From Lachnoanaerobaculum orale (lineage in GTDB: Bacteria > Bacillota > Clostridia > Lachnospirales > Lachnospiraceae), in NCBI RefSeq assembly GCF_003862485.1, contig NZ_RRCM01000001.1, positions 1,233,365 through 1,297,364 of the forward strand: a stretch of DNA of 64,000 nucleotides, read 5' to 3'. The translations under genes and the position numbers were made by a program. The first letter of the stretch is position 1. Each line of letters begins with the position of its first letter. The notes below the pieces were generated by a model. It had not been told where the DNA came from. It saw only the letters and a program-made list of their open reading frames with translations, and did no database searches. Positions 55,574-62,791 of the stretch are shown here, one piece after another.

Positions 55574-55602
55574 AGTATACCATAGGGGAAATAGTTATAC
55601 AA
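55574..55602 (-). promoter_or_regulatory. Promoter of the pyrH-frr-uppS operon
   Basis: Minus-strand TTGTAT (55597-55602) and TATACT (55574-55579) with a 17-bp spacer, about 35 bases upstream of pyrH. Confidence 0.72.
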
Positions 55603-55639
55603 TGTCAAAATAAACCCTTGGAGTTTGCAAGTAGAAAAT

Positions 55640-56266
55640 TTATTTCCATTCAAAACTCTTTGCCATCAGCTCGGCCGCCTTATTTACAGATTCATCACCG
55701 TCAAAGTTTGACATAAAGACCATCACATATTTTTTATCTCTTAATATATAGTATTGACGATCTATCTCATCACTGTCATTAAACTTTATATCAAAGATAT
55801 ACATTATATCGCCTACATCGGTTTTTCCTGATGAACCGTAAACTGAAGCATCCATACCGTATTGTTTTATTTGTGTATTTAACTGCCATGTGGTAGACTG
55901 TGCAAACTTTTCACTTTCATCAAGATTATAATTTTGATGTCCCTCATTTATTGAGATATTATCGGGTCTCATATCATGTTCATGTCCCTTTACCACATAA
56001 AAATATCTTCCGTTTCCCGACTGCTCCTTAGCTTCCCCAAATCCGTCAGCCACAACAAAGCTTCCAAAATCCTTATCGACTCTTTGCCCGTCTTTGGTAG
56101 TGTTATTATCCTTTTGTGAAGCTTCTTTTGTGCTGCTGTTTTCGTTTTGTGAAGTATTTACAGTGCTGTCTTCTACCTTGGCAGATGTCCCCACATCTGC
56201 CTGTTTATTTCCACAAGCAGAAAGCATTAAAAGCATAACCGGTAACAGATACAAACTCTTCTTCAT
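55640..56266 (-). CDS. Predicted lipoprotein of unknown function
   Basis: 208 residues. A lipoprotein signal peptide (MKKSLYLLPVMLLMLSAC) with lipobox LSAC, lipidated Cys18, is followed by a Ser/Asn/Lys-rich linker (about 25-60) and a globular domain of about 145 residues. That domain includes YFYVVKGHEHDMRPDNISINEG. GGAGG lies ten bases upstream. I do not recognise the domain. It is the last gene after mreB-recD2-comFC and could be co-transcribed with them. Confidence 0.8.
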   Translation of the reverse strand: MKKSLYLLPVMLLMLSACGNKQADVGTSAKVEDSTVNTSQNENSSTKEASQKDNNTTKDGQRVDKDFGSFVVADGFGEAKEQSGNGRYFYVVKGHEHDMRPDNISINEGHQNYNLDESEKFAQSTTWQLNTQIKQYGMDASVYGSSGKTDVGDIMYIFDIKFNDSDEIDRQYYILRDKKYVMVFMSNFDGDESVNKAAELMAKSFEWK

Positions 56267-56330
56267 AAAATATGTCCTCCAAAAAGTAAATTATTATGTC
56301 TAAAACTACTGACCTATGGATATTTTACTA

Positions 56331-57056
56331 CTAATTTATGCCTCCTGTACATATGGTTAAGAAATAAATTTCATTTGCTCCCGCATCTTTTAAGATTTTC
56401 GCACATTTTTCTATGGTAGTACCTGTGGTATAAACATCATCCACAATCAAAACATTTTTGACTTTATTAGGAAATTCCTTTACTACAAATGCATTGTCAA
56501 GATTATGAAGTCTCTCCGCTCTGCTTAGTCCCTTTTGGTCCTTAGTCTTTTTTATCCTGTATAAACATTTTGTATATACAGGAATATCAAGATACTTTGA
56601 AAGACATCCGGCAAGTATTTCAGACTGATTAAATCCTCTCTGTCTTAGCCTTGACTTATTCAGCGGAACGGGCATAATACAGTCAATATTTGCAACATAC
56701 AAAAACTTTTTGTATCTGAGAGCCAGAAGCTTTGCAAACCCTTCAATATACTCCCTTTTATTGCCGTACTTTATCTTAAGTATAATATGTGCCAAATCAT
56801 CGGTATAATTACAGAGAGCTCTTCCGGCTGTAAACTCTCTTTCCCCTTTACAGTCGTCACAGTAAGCATCATCTTCAGAAATCATCTCCTTACCGCATCT
56901 TATACAGTAGGGGGATTTTACAAAAGGAAGCTTTTTAATACATTTTTTGCATATCAGATGCCCCTTTTCTTTTACGATTTCACCACATACCGGGCATCTT
57001 CTAGGGAATACGGATTCAATTATCTCATCAATTATTTTACCTAAAATATCAGTCAT
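56331..57056 (-). CDS. comFC: ComF-family phosphoribosyltransferase-like protein
   Basis: 241 residues. N-terminal zinc-ribbon pairs (RRCPVCGE, LICKKCIK, YCIRCGK, YCDDCKG) are followed by a phosphoribosyltransferase domain with MPVPLNKSRLRQRGFNQSEIL and the PRPP motif VLIVDDVYTTGTT. ComFC is needed for DNA uptake in competent bacteria but is widespread beyond them. ATG 57056 overlaps the recD2 stop by eight bases and follows AGGAAG. Confidence 0.93.
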   Translation of the reverse strand: MTDILGKIIDEIIESVFPRRCPVCGEIVKEKGHLICKKCIKKLPFVKSPYCIRCGKEMISEDDAYCDDCKGEREFTAGRALCNYTDDLAHIILKIKYGNKREYIEGFAKLLALRYKKFLYVANIDCIMPVPLNKSRLRQRGFNQSEILAGCLSKYLDIPVYTKCLYRIKKTKDQKGLSRAERLHNLDNAFVVKEFPNKVKNVLIVDDVYTTGTTIEKCAKILKDAGANEIYFLTICTGGIN

Positions 57057-59283
57057 CTTCCTGGAGCGCCACAAGCTCTGTTATCCTTTCTTTCAGTCCG
57101 GTGTACCTTGCCATCTCCTTTGTATTTTGTACCATTGTATAAAATACTTCAGGTATACCGACAAGTACCACACATTTTTTAGCTCTGGTAATGGCGGTAT
57201 AGATAAGATTTCTGTTCATAAGCATGGCAGGACCCTTATATATAGGGATAATCACTGCCGGATACTCACTTCCCTGTGACTTATGTACTGTAATGGCATA
57301 GGCAAGCTCTATCTCGTTAAACTCTGAAAATTCATATTCACAGACCTTACCGTCATCAAAGCAAATGCAAAAACTTTCAGAGAGCATATCTATTTCACTT
57401 ATAGTGCCGATATCGCCGTTGTATACACCAAGTCCCTTATCTACAGGCATCTTTTTATCATTGTATACAAACCACTCCTTTTGGTAATTGTTCTTTATCT
57501 GCATTACCTTGTCGCCTTCTCTAAAGACTGTAGCATCGTACTCTTTTTCCTTTTTTTGCTTACTTGAAGGATTTAAGCTTTTTTGCAAAAATGAGTTTAG
57601 GGCTTCCACACCTAAAGGACCTTTTCGCATAGGTGTCATTATCTGAAGCTCATTGCTTGCAGCATTTACATAGGAAGGTAACTTGTCGCGAACCAGTGAT
57701 ATAACGGACTCCATCACATTGTCGGGATTGCTCTGCTTGATAAAGATAAAATCATTACTCTTTTTAGAGAGGTCAATCTCTTCATTTGTCATTATCTTAT
57801 GGGCATTTATTACAATATCACTTCGATTTGACTGTCTGTAGATTTTATTCAGTCTCACAACATTAAAACAATCAGACTCTATAATATCCTTAAGTACGGT
57901 TCCCGGTCCTACACTTGGAAGCTGGTTTATATCTCCTACAAGAATAAGTCTTGTACCTATTGCAACGGCTTTTAATAAAGCATTCATAAGGAAAATATCC
58001 ACCATACTGACCTCATCTATTATAAGTACATCGGCTTCAAGCGGGTTGTCCTCATTTCTCTCAAAATGTGTGCCTATGCTTGTCGAATTTTCATTGCTGT
58101 TTGGAGTGATTTCAAGCAATCTGTGAATAGTTTTGGCTTCATAAGAAGTCGCCTCGGACATTCTCTTTGCCGCCCTTCCTGTAGGAGCAGCCAAGGAGAT
58201 ACTCTCTCCCTCACTTTCAAAGTACTTTATAATAGTATTTATAGTGGTTGTCTTACCTGTGCCGGGGCCTCCTGTAATAATTATAAGACCGCTGCTTATA
58301 GATTCTATTACCGCCTGCCTTTGCAAATCGTCGAGGACAATGCCCTCTTTTTTCTCAATAGCAAGTATTTTTTCTTCCACTTTGTTTGAATCATACTTTT
58401 CTTTGATATTGATATCCACAAGCATCTTTGCAACGGCAGCTTCCGTATAGTAGGACTGTGTAAGATATACATTATTTTCAGTGGATTTTTTTACAACAAT
58501 TCTTTTTTCCATCTGCATTTCAATAAGAAGCGAAGTAAAGTCAAATATATTCTCACCAAACAGCTCCAAAAACTCATTTTGCAGTATACTCTCAGGCAGA
58601 TAAAGATGACCTGAGAGCATGGCATTTGAAAGTATGTACTCTATACCTGCAACAGCACGAAACTTTGAATCTGCAGTAATTCCCACCTTTTTTGCAATAT
58701 CATCCGCAATCTTAAAGCCGATACCGTCAATATCATCCGCCAACTTGTATGGATTGGTCTCTACGATATTGTAGACTTTGCTGCCATACTCAAGATATAT
58801 CTTTGCCGCAAGCTTCATGCTGATACCGAATTTTTGCAAATAAATCATGGCATCACGCATCGACTTCTTTTCCTGTATTTGCTCACTTATAGACTTGGCA
58901 AGCTTGGCACTCACTCCCTTTACTTCCACAAGTCTTTCAGGCTCTTCTTCCATTACTCTTAGAGTGTCCAGTTTGAATTTTTTAATAATTCTCTTTGCCA
59001 GTGCCTCGCCGACTCCTTTTATTGCGGAAGATGCCAGATACTTCTCAATACTGTCAAGCTCTCTCGGCTCTATGATTTCGTATTCATCGACAAAAAGCTG
59101 CTCTCCATAGTTTGGATGCAGCTTCATATTTCCTTTTGCCTTTATAAATTCGCCCTCAGCGATATAGTTGAAAGTCCCGACAAAAACATAATCATCACCG
59201 TCGCCTTCCACGCTGAGTACAGTATAGCCATTATTCTCATTTCTATAAATGATTTTTTCAATATAGCCCGATACTGTCTGCAT
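57049..59283 (-). CDS. recD2: RecD2-type ATP-dependent DNA helicase
   Basis: 744 residues, typical RecD2. The N-terminal OB-like and helix-hairpin-helix region (about 1-190) precedes the SF1B core: Walker A TGGPGTGKTTT, Walker B VLIIDEVSMVD, GDINQLPSVGPG, an SH3-like GVYNGDIGTI region, and the final YAITVHKSQGSEYP and YTAITRAKKCVVLVG. It starts one base after mreB. Confidence 0.95.
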   Translation of the reverse strand: MQTVSGYIEKIIYRNENNGYTVLSVEGDGDDYVFVGTFNYIAEGEFIKAKGNMKLHPNYGEQLFVDEYEIIEPRELDSIEKYLASSAIKGVGEALAKRIIKKFKLDTLRVMEEEPERLVEVKGVSAKLAKSISEQIQEKKSMRDAMIYLQKFGISMKLAAKIYLEYGSKVYNIVETNPYKLADDIDGIGFKIADDIAKKVGITADSKFRAVAGIEYILSNAMLSGHLYLPESILQNEFLELFGENIFDFTSLLIEMQMEKRIVVKKSTENNVYLTQSYYTEAAVAKMLVDINIKEKYDSNKVEEKILAIEKKEGIVLDDLQRQAVIESISSGLIIITGGPGTGKTTTINTIIKYFESEGESISLAAPTGRAAKRMSEATSYEAKTIHRLLEITPNSNENSTSIGTHFERNEDNPLEADVLIIDEVSMVDIFLMNALLKAVAIGTRLILVGDINQLPSVGPGTVLKDIIESDCFNVVRLNKIYRQSNRSDIVINAHKIMTNEEIDLSKKSNDFIFIKQSNPDNVMESVISLVRDKLPSYVNAASNELQIMTPMRKGPLGVEALNSFLQKSLNPSSKQKKEKEYDATVFREGDKVMQIKNNYQKEWFVYNDKKMPVDKGLGVYNGDIGTISEIDMLSESFCICFDDGKVCEYEFSEFNEIELAYAITVHKSQGSEYPAVIIPIYKGPAMLMNRNLIYTAITRAKKCVVLVGIPEVFYTMVQNTKEMARYTGLKERITELVALQEDD

Positions 59284-59284
59284 A

Positions 59285-60286
59285 TTATTTTTTTAATTCT
59301 CCCTTTACACCTTCGATGAACTTACCTGTACCGATTGCAACGGCTGTCAAAGGATTGTCCGCAATAACGGTATTGATACCTGTCTTCTCTTCAATAAGTG
59401 CATCAAGACCTGAAAGAAGTGAACCGCCGCCTGTAAGCACGATACCTCTTTCATATACATCGGCTGCAAGTTCAGGTGGTGTTCTCTCCAAAACATTGTG
59501 AACTGAATCCACGATCTGCATTGCAGGCTCACGAAGTGCCTCCAGTGTCTCGTCTGAGTTTACCTCTATAGTCTTTGGCAGACCTGTTACAAGGTTTCTA
59601 CCCTTTACTTCCATAGTAAGTACCTCAGGTCTTCTGTATGCGGCACCGATAGTAATCTTTATATCCTCGGCAGTTCTCTCACCGATCAAAAGATTGTGCT
59701 TCTTTCTCATATATCTTACGATAGCTTCATCAAAATCATCACCTGCTATCTTTATTGAAGTACTTACTACAGTACCTCCAAGTGAGATAACCGCAATATC
59801 TGCAGTACCGCCACCGATATCAACTATCATATTTCCGACAGCCTTTGAAATATCGATTCCGGCACCGATAGCTGCCGCTACAGGCTCCTCAATAATCTTT
59901 ACTTCTCTTGCACCTGCAGAATATGTAGCATCCTCTACAGCCTTCTTCTCAACCTCGGTAGCACCTGACGGAATACATACTGCAATTCTAGGTTTTCTGA
60001 ATGTCTTCTTGCCCACTGATTTATCTATAAAATATTTGAGCATCTTTTCTGTAATAGTATAATCTGATATAACACCTTGACGTAGCGGTCTTACGGCAAC
60101 TATATTACCCGGTGTTCTACCAATCATAAGTCTTGCCTCTTCACCGATTGCCTGTATCTTTCCGTTCTCTCTATCTATAGCAACAACACTTGGCTCTTTA
60201 AGTACAACACCCTTGCCCTTGATGTATACCAAGATGCTCGCTGTTCCAAGATCTATACCAATATCATTGGATGTAAACCCAAACAT
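59285..60286 (-). CDS. mreB: Rod-shape actin homologue MreB
   Basis: 333 residues. Actin-type nucleotide motifs: IGIDLGTASILVY, GNMIVDIGGGTADIAVISLGG and ERGIVLTGGGSLLSG; the PSVVAID, RPLRQGVISDY and PEPVAAAIGAG-like EEPVAAAIGAG blocks fit MreB/Mbl. It directs cell-wall elongation on the inner face of the membrane. ATG 60286 follows GGAGGAG; an in-frame TTG four codons earlier lies in that site. The usual mreC-mreD partners do not follow; recD2 does. Confidence 0.96.
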   Translation of the reverse strand: MFGFTSNDIGIDLGTASILVYIKGKGVVLKEPSVVAIDRENGKIQAIGEEARLMIGRTPGNIVAVRPLRQGVISDYTITEKMLKYFIDKSVGKKTFRKPRIAVCIPSGATEVEKKAVEDATYSAGAREVKIIEEPVAAAIGAGIDISKAVGNMIVDIGGGTADIAVISLGGTVVSTSIKIAGDDFDEAIVRYMRKKHNLLIGERTAEDIKITIGAAYRRPEVLTMEVKGRNLVTGLPKTIEVNSDETLEALREPAMQIVDSVHNVLERTPPELAADVYERGIVLTGGGSLLSGLDALIEEKTGINTVIADNPLTAVAIGTGKFIEGVKGELKK

Positions 60287-60335
60287 ATTCTCCTCCAAAC
60301 TACTCTTAAAAATTTAATTTAATACACTGACTTCT

Positions 60336-60364
60336 ATTCTACAACAAATAATCAATTTAGCCAA
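60336..60364 (-). promoter_or_regulatory. Promoter of mreB-recD2-comFC
   Basis: Minus-strand TTGGCT (60359-60364) and TAGAAT (60336-60341) with a 17-bp spacer, 50 bases upstream of mreB. Confidence 0.6.
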
Positions 60365-60445
60365 TATCAATATTTAGAAATAATTTATAAAGAAAAAAAT
60401 ATATTTCTATGTAAATCCGCTTCTAATTGGCCTACGAAGCAAATT

Positions 60446-62215
60446 TTAAAAACCTATAGCTGTTTTCTTCCTATTAAAAACGGTTATATCATTAAAATCT
60501 TCCTTTTTTAATATGTATTCAATATTTTCAGCCGCTTCATCACCCCCGTAATTTCTAAGTGCAAAGTTTAAAACAGCCTTTTCTACAAGATTTCTGCAAA
60601 ATCTTCCATTACCGTTTTCGATATTCCCAGTAGAGCTTTCACATATTTCTTTGATAAGCTCCTTTGCCTTCACATCTATTAAAAATCCTCTTTTACCGGC
60701 TTCAAGCTCACAGATATCACTAAGTTCATCTGTCGTATAGTCATCAAATCTCACTCTAAAAGGTACTCTTGATCTAAGACCCGGATTTCGCAAGAAAAAC
60801 TCATCCATCTCATCAGGATAACCTGCAAATATTACTATAGTATCCTTTCTGTTATTTTCCATTTCCTGAACAATCGTATTTAGAGCTTCATCACCGAATC
60901 TTCCATTTCCTTTGTCTAAAAGAGAATATGCCTCATCTATAAAGAGCACTCCTCCCTTGGCCCTTTGAAATACACTCTTTACCATCGGGGCTGTTTGACC
61001 CACATACTGTGCCACAAGATCGGCTCTTCCCACCTCTATGAACTCTCCTGATGTTATAATGCCGATTTCTTTTAATACCCCTGCCACAATCCTTGCTACA
61101 GTGGTTTTGGCTGTACCGGGATTTCCTACAAACTCCATATTCAAAGTTATAGGTTCCAATTGTTCTCCCTTTTCTTCCATAGCCTTTCTCATCTTTGCAA
61201 ATGCCAAAATCTTTTTTACCTGATCCTTTGCGGACTTTATACCTACCAAAGCCTGCAATTCATCCATATAGTTACGCTTATCAACTATATCATCAAAAAT
61301 GTCTTCAGGTATTGGATGAAATTCGAGAATTTCCATATTTTCAAAGAATTCATCTTCACATGAACTTATATAATTCTTTTCAATAAGCTGTGTTCTGATC
61401 TCTGCAACATTCTTTCTGCCAAGGTTTCTGACCTTAAGAAGTTCCTCATCGGACATCTCAAGAAGCTTCTTTATAGATGTTATATTCGCTTTTTTTAATG
61501 CATTGTAGGAGCGAACTCCAAGTTCAAGATTGTCGATGGAGTCTTTATCCAACTTTTGTTGCAAGCCAAGTATTTTCAAAAGAATAATAATATAACCCCT
61601 TAAATTATTTTTACTTATACTATTATCACTTACTTCATCCCTCACTTCTTCCAAGACACAACCGTAAAAGACCATACTTATAAGTGATTTAAGCTTTTTG
61701 GATATTCTTTGCGGAAAATCAAAGATAATACTTCCGGCATTACCGTCTTTATTTCCTCCGGCTTTAATAATCACACTGATATGTCCGCCAACCTCGCTTA
61801 TCTCTTTACACATTGCTTCAAAATATTCGGATTTGTGACTCGTATACAGTATATCTTCATCTATAAAATTCATATTCATACTCTCACAGGCAACCGCTCT
61901 ATACTTTATTCTATCATTTTTTGGTGTTTTATCTTCCAAAATATACTTATCAGGAATTACCTTTGCATAATTACCGAAAATCCAGTCAAATTCATCTGCG
62001 CAGACCTCCTTGTCAGAATCCAAATATATGTAGTTTTTATAAGGCTCACCGGACTTCATTACAATCTCAAATCCCAAAGTCTCACCTTCTTTTAAATACA
62101 TCCCATAGGTCATAAACCTGTCACTGACATTGTATACCTCACCGTTAAATGCACCTGTATATACTATTGATGTTGAACTTAAATATTCTTTACGTATTTC
62201 ATTTGTTTTATTCAT
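60446..62215 (-). CDS. AAA+ ATPase (CbxX/CfxQ/SpoVK-like) with an RNA-polymerase alpha-CTD-like module
   Basis: 589 residues from ATG 62215 (GAGG seven bases upstream; ATG two codons earlier is too close to it). Three parts: residues 1 to about 220, an unrecognised alpha/beta region including ISVIIKAGGNK; residues about 226-281, IDNLELGVRSYNALKKANIT... LLKVRNLGRKNVAEIRTQL, an unmistakable RNA-polymerase alpha-CTD-type helix-hairpin-helix; and about 310-589, an AAA+ domain of the CbxX/SpoVK type with Walker A GNPGTAKT (364-371), Walker B FIDEA (Asp427, Glu428), sensor IVIFAGYPDEM and arginine-finger region GLRSRVPFRVRF. CbxX-type ATPases remodel enzymes or complexes. Here the alpha-CTD module could bind DNA or transcription factors. 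It has a separate promoter and a long structured leader. Confidence 0.85.
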   Translation of the reverse strand: MNKTNEIRKEYLSSTSIVYTGAFNGEVYNVSDRFMTYGMYLKEGETLGFEIVMKSGEPYKNYIYLDSDKEVCADEFDWIFGNYAKVIPDKYILEDKTPKNDRIKYRAVACESMNMNFIDEDILYTSHKSEYFEAMCKEISEVGGHISVIIKAGGNKDGNAGSIIFDFPQRISKKLKSLISMVFYGCVLEEVRDEVSDNSISKNNLRGYIIILLKILGLQQKLDKDSIDNLELGVRSYNALKKANITSIKKLLEMSDEELLKVRNLGRKNVAEIRTQLIEKNYISSCEDEFFENMEILEFHPIPEDIFDDIVDKRNYMDELQALVGIKSAKDQVKKILAFAKMRKAMEEKGEQLEPITLNMEFVGNPGTAKTTVARIVAGVLKEIGIITSGEFIEVGRADLVAQYVGQTAPMVKSVFQRAKGGVLFIDEAYSLLDKGNGRFGDEALNTIVQEMENNRKDTIVIFAGYPDEMDEFFLRNPGLRSRVPFRVRFDDYTTDELSDICELEAGKRGFLIDVKAKELIKEICESSTGNIENGNGRFCRNLVEKAVLNFALRNYGGDEAAENIEYILKKEDFNDITVFNRKKTAIGF

Positions 62216-62240
62216 TGCCATACCTCTTTTCGTTTTTAAG

Positions 62241-62363
62241 TTATTTTTTAGTCGCAGTCTGCAATGGCGCTTCCTTGGCATGCTCACTGTCTGTCATCGC
62301 ATACTTCCCCGGCCGGACGTCATTTGCATCTGCGGATTTAATTTTCAAGGTGCAAAAAAGCAC
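62241..62363 (-). CDS. Possible 40-residue leader ORF before the AAA+ gene
   Basis: A minus-strand frame from GTG 62363 to TAA 62241 encodes 40 residues, with blocks TLKIKSADANDVRPGKYAMT and DSEHAKEAPLQTATKK. The GC content is clearly higher than in the surrounding DNA, which is unusual for a leader. An internal ATG (62297) has GGGGA eight bases upstream and would give an 18-residue peptide (MTDSEHAKEAPLQTATKK). No family recognised. It may be a real small protein, a regulatory leader peptide, or a chance frame within a repeated GC-rich segment. Confidence 0.35.
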   Translation of the reverse strand: MLFCTLKIKSADANDVRPGKYAMTDSEHAKEAPLQTATKK

Positions 62364-62370
62364 AGCAAAA

Positions 62371-62436
62371 AGCCATTGCTTTTAAAATTGACGCACTACC
62401 CCCTGGGTAGTACGATTCATTCTAAAAACAATGGCT
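62371..62436 (-). promoter_or_regulatory. Large structured hairpin in the AAA+ gene leader
   Basis: On the minus strand AGCCATTGTTTTTA pairs with the downstream TTAAAAGCAATGGCT (14 bp, one G-U), and inside it TACTACCC pairs with GGGTAGTG around a short loop (about 62394-62411). After the outer stem come four to five Ts, so it could act as an attenuator. The whole 358-base stretch 62216-62573 holds this hairpin, the possible leader ORF, and back-to-back promoters. Confidence 0.6.
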
Positions 62437-62466
62437 ACAAATATACCTGTTAAATTTTACTACTCC

Positions 62467-62495
62467 ATACTAGCACAAATCCGGAGTTAATACAA
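62467..62495 (-). promoter_or_regulatory. Promoter of the AAA+ ATPase gene
   Basis: Minus-strand TTGTAT (62490-62495) and TAGTAT (62467-62472) with a 17-bp spacer. The implied leader is about 245 bases long and includes the hairpin and the possible small ORF. Confidence 0.7.
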
Positions 62496-62573
62496 GTAGA
62501 TCTTATTATTGCACTTTTTATATTATGTATTTTGTTATATAATCGTTAGAATAAAATTAGAGGAGCATCAATC

Positions 62574-62645
62574 ATGGATTTTGAAAAATTGAAATCATTT
62601 AGAAATATAAACAACAACTTTGCAAAATTACTCGCGGGTCTTTGA
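62574..62645 (+). pseudogene. Start of a gene apparently interrupted by the insertion sequence
   Basis: A plus-strand frame with a strong AGAGGAG site and an upstream TATAAT (62538-62543) begins MDFEKLKSFRNINNNFAKLL and stops at 62645 after 23 codons. The excellent translation signals but abrupt end, right where IS-like sequence begins, suggest the 5' end of a longer gene cut by the element. The original product cannot be identified. A genuine 23-residue peptide is the alternative. Confidence 0.45.
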
Positions 62646-62767
62646 CAGTTTGTTTACATAAATAAGCTTCAAAAAAGTCTCACAACCCGCATATAGCCTA
62701 TATTTCTTAGTTGAAAAATTTGTCAAAATTTTCGTTTTATTATATAGTATTTTATAGTATTGTGTGG

Positions 62768-62785
62768 TATAATAGGGGTTGGAGG
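62768..62785 (+). promoter_or_regulatory. Extended -10 promoter and ribosome-binding site of the transposase
   Basis: TGGTATAAT (extended -10, TATAAT at 62768-62773) followed by GGAGG at 62781-62785, seven bases before the ATG. No convincing -35 box is seen. Confidence 0.6.
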
Positions 62786-62791
62786 TTCCCT

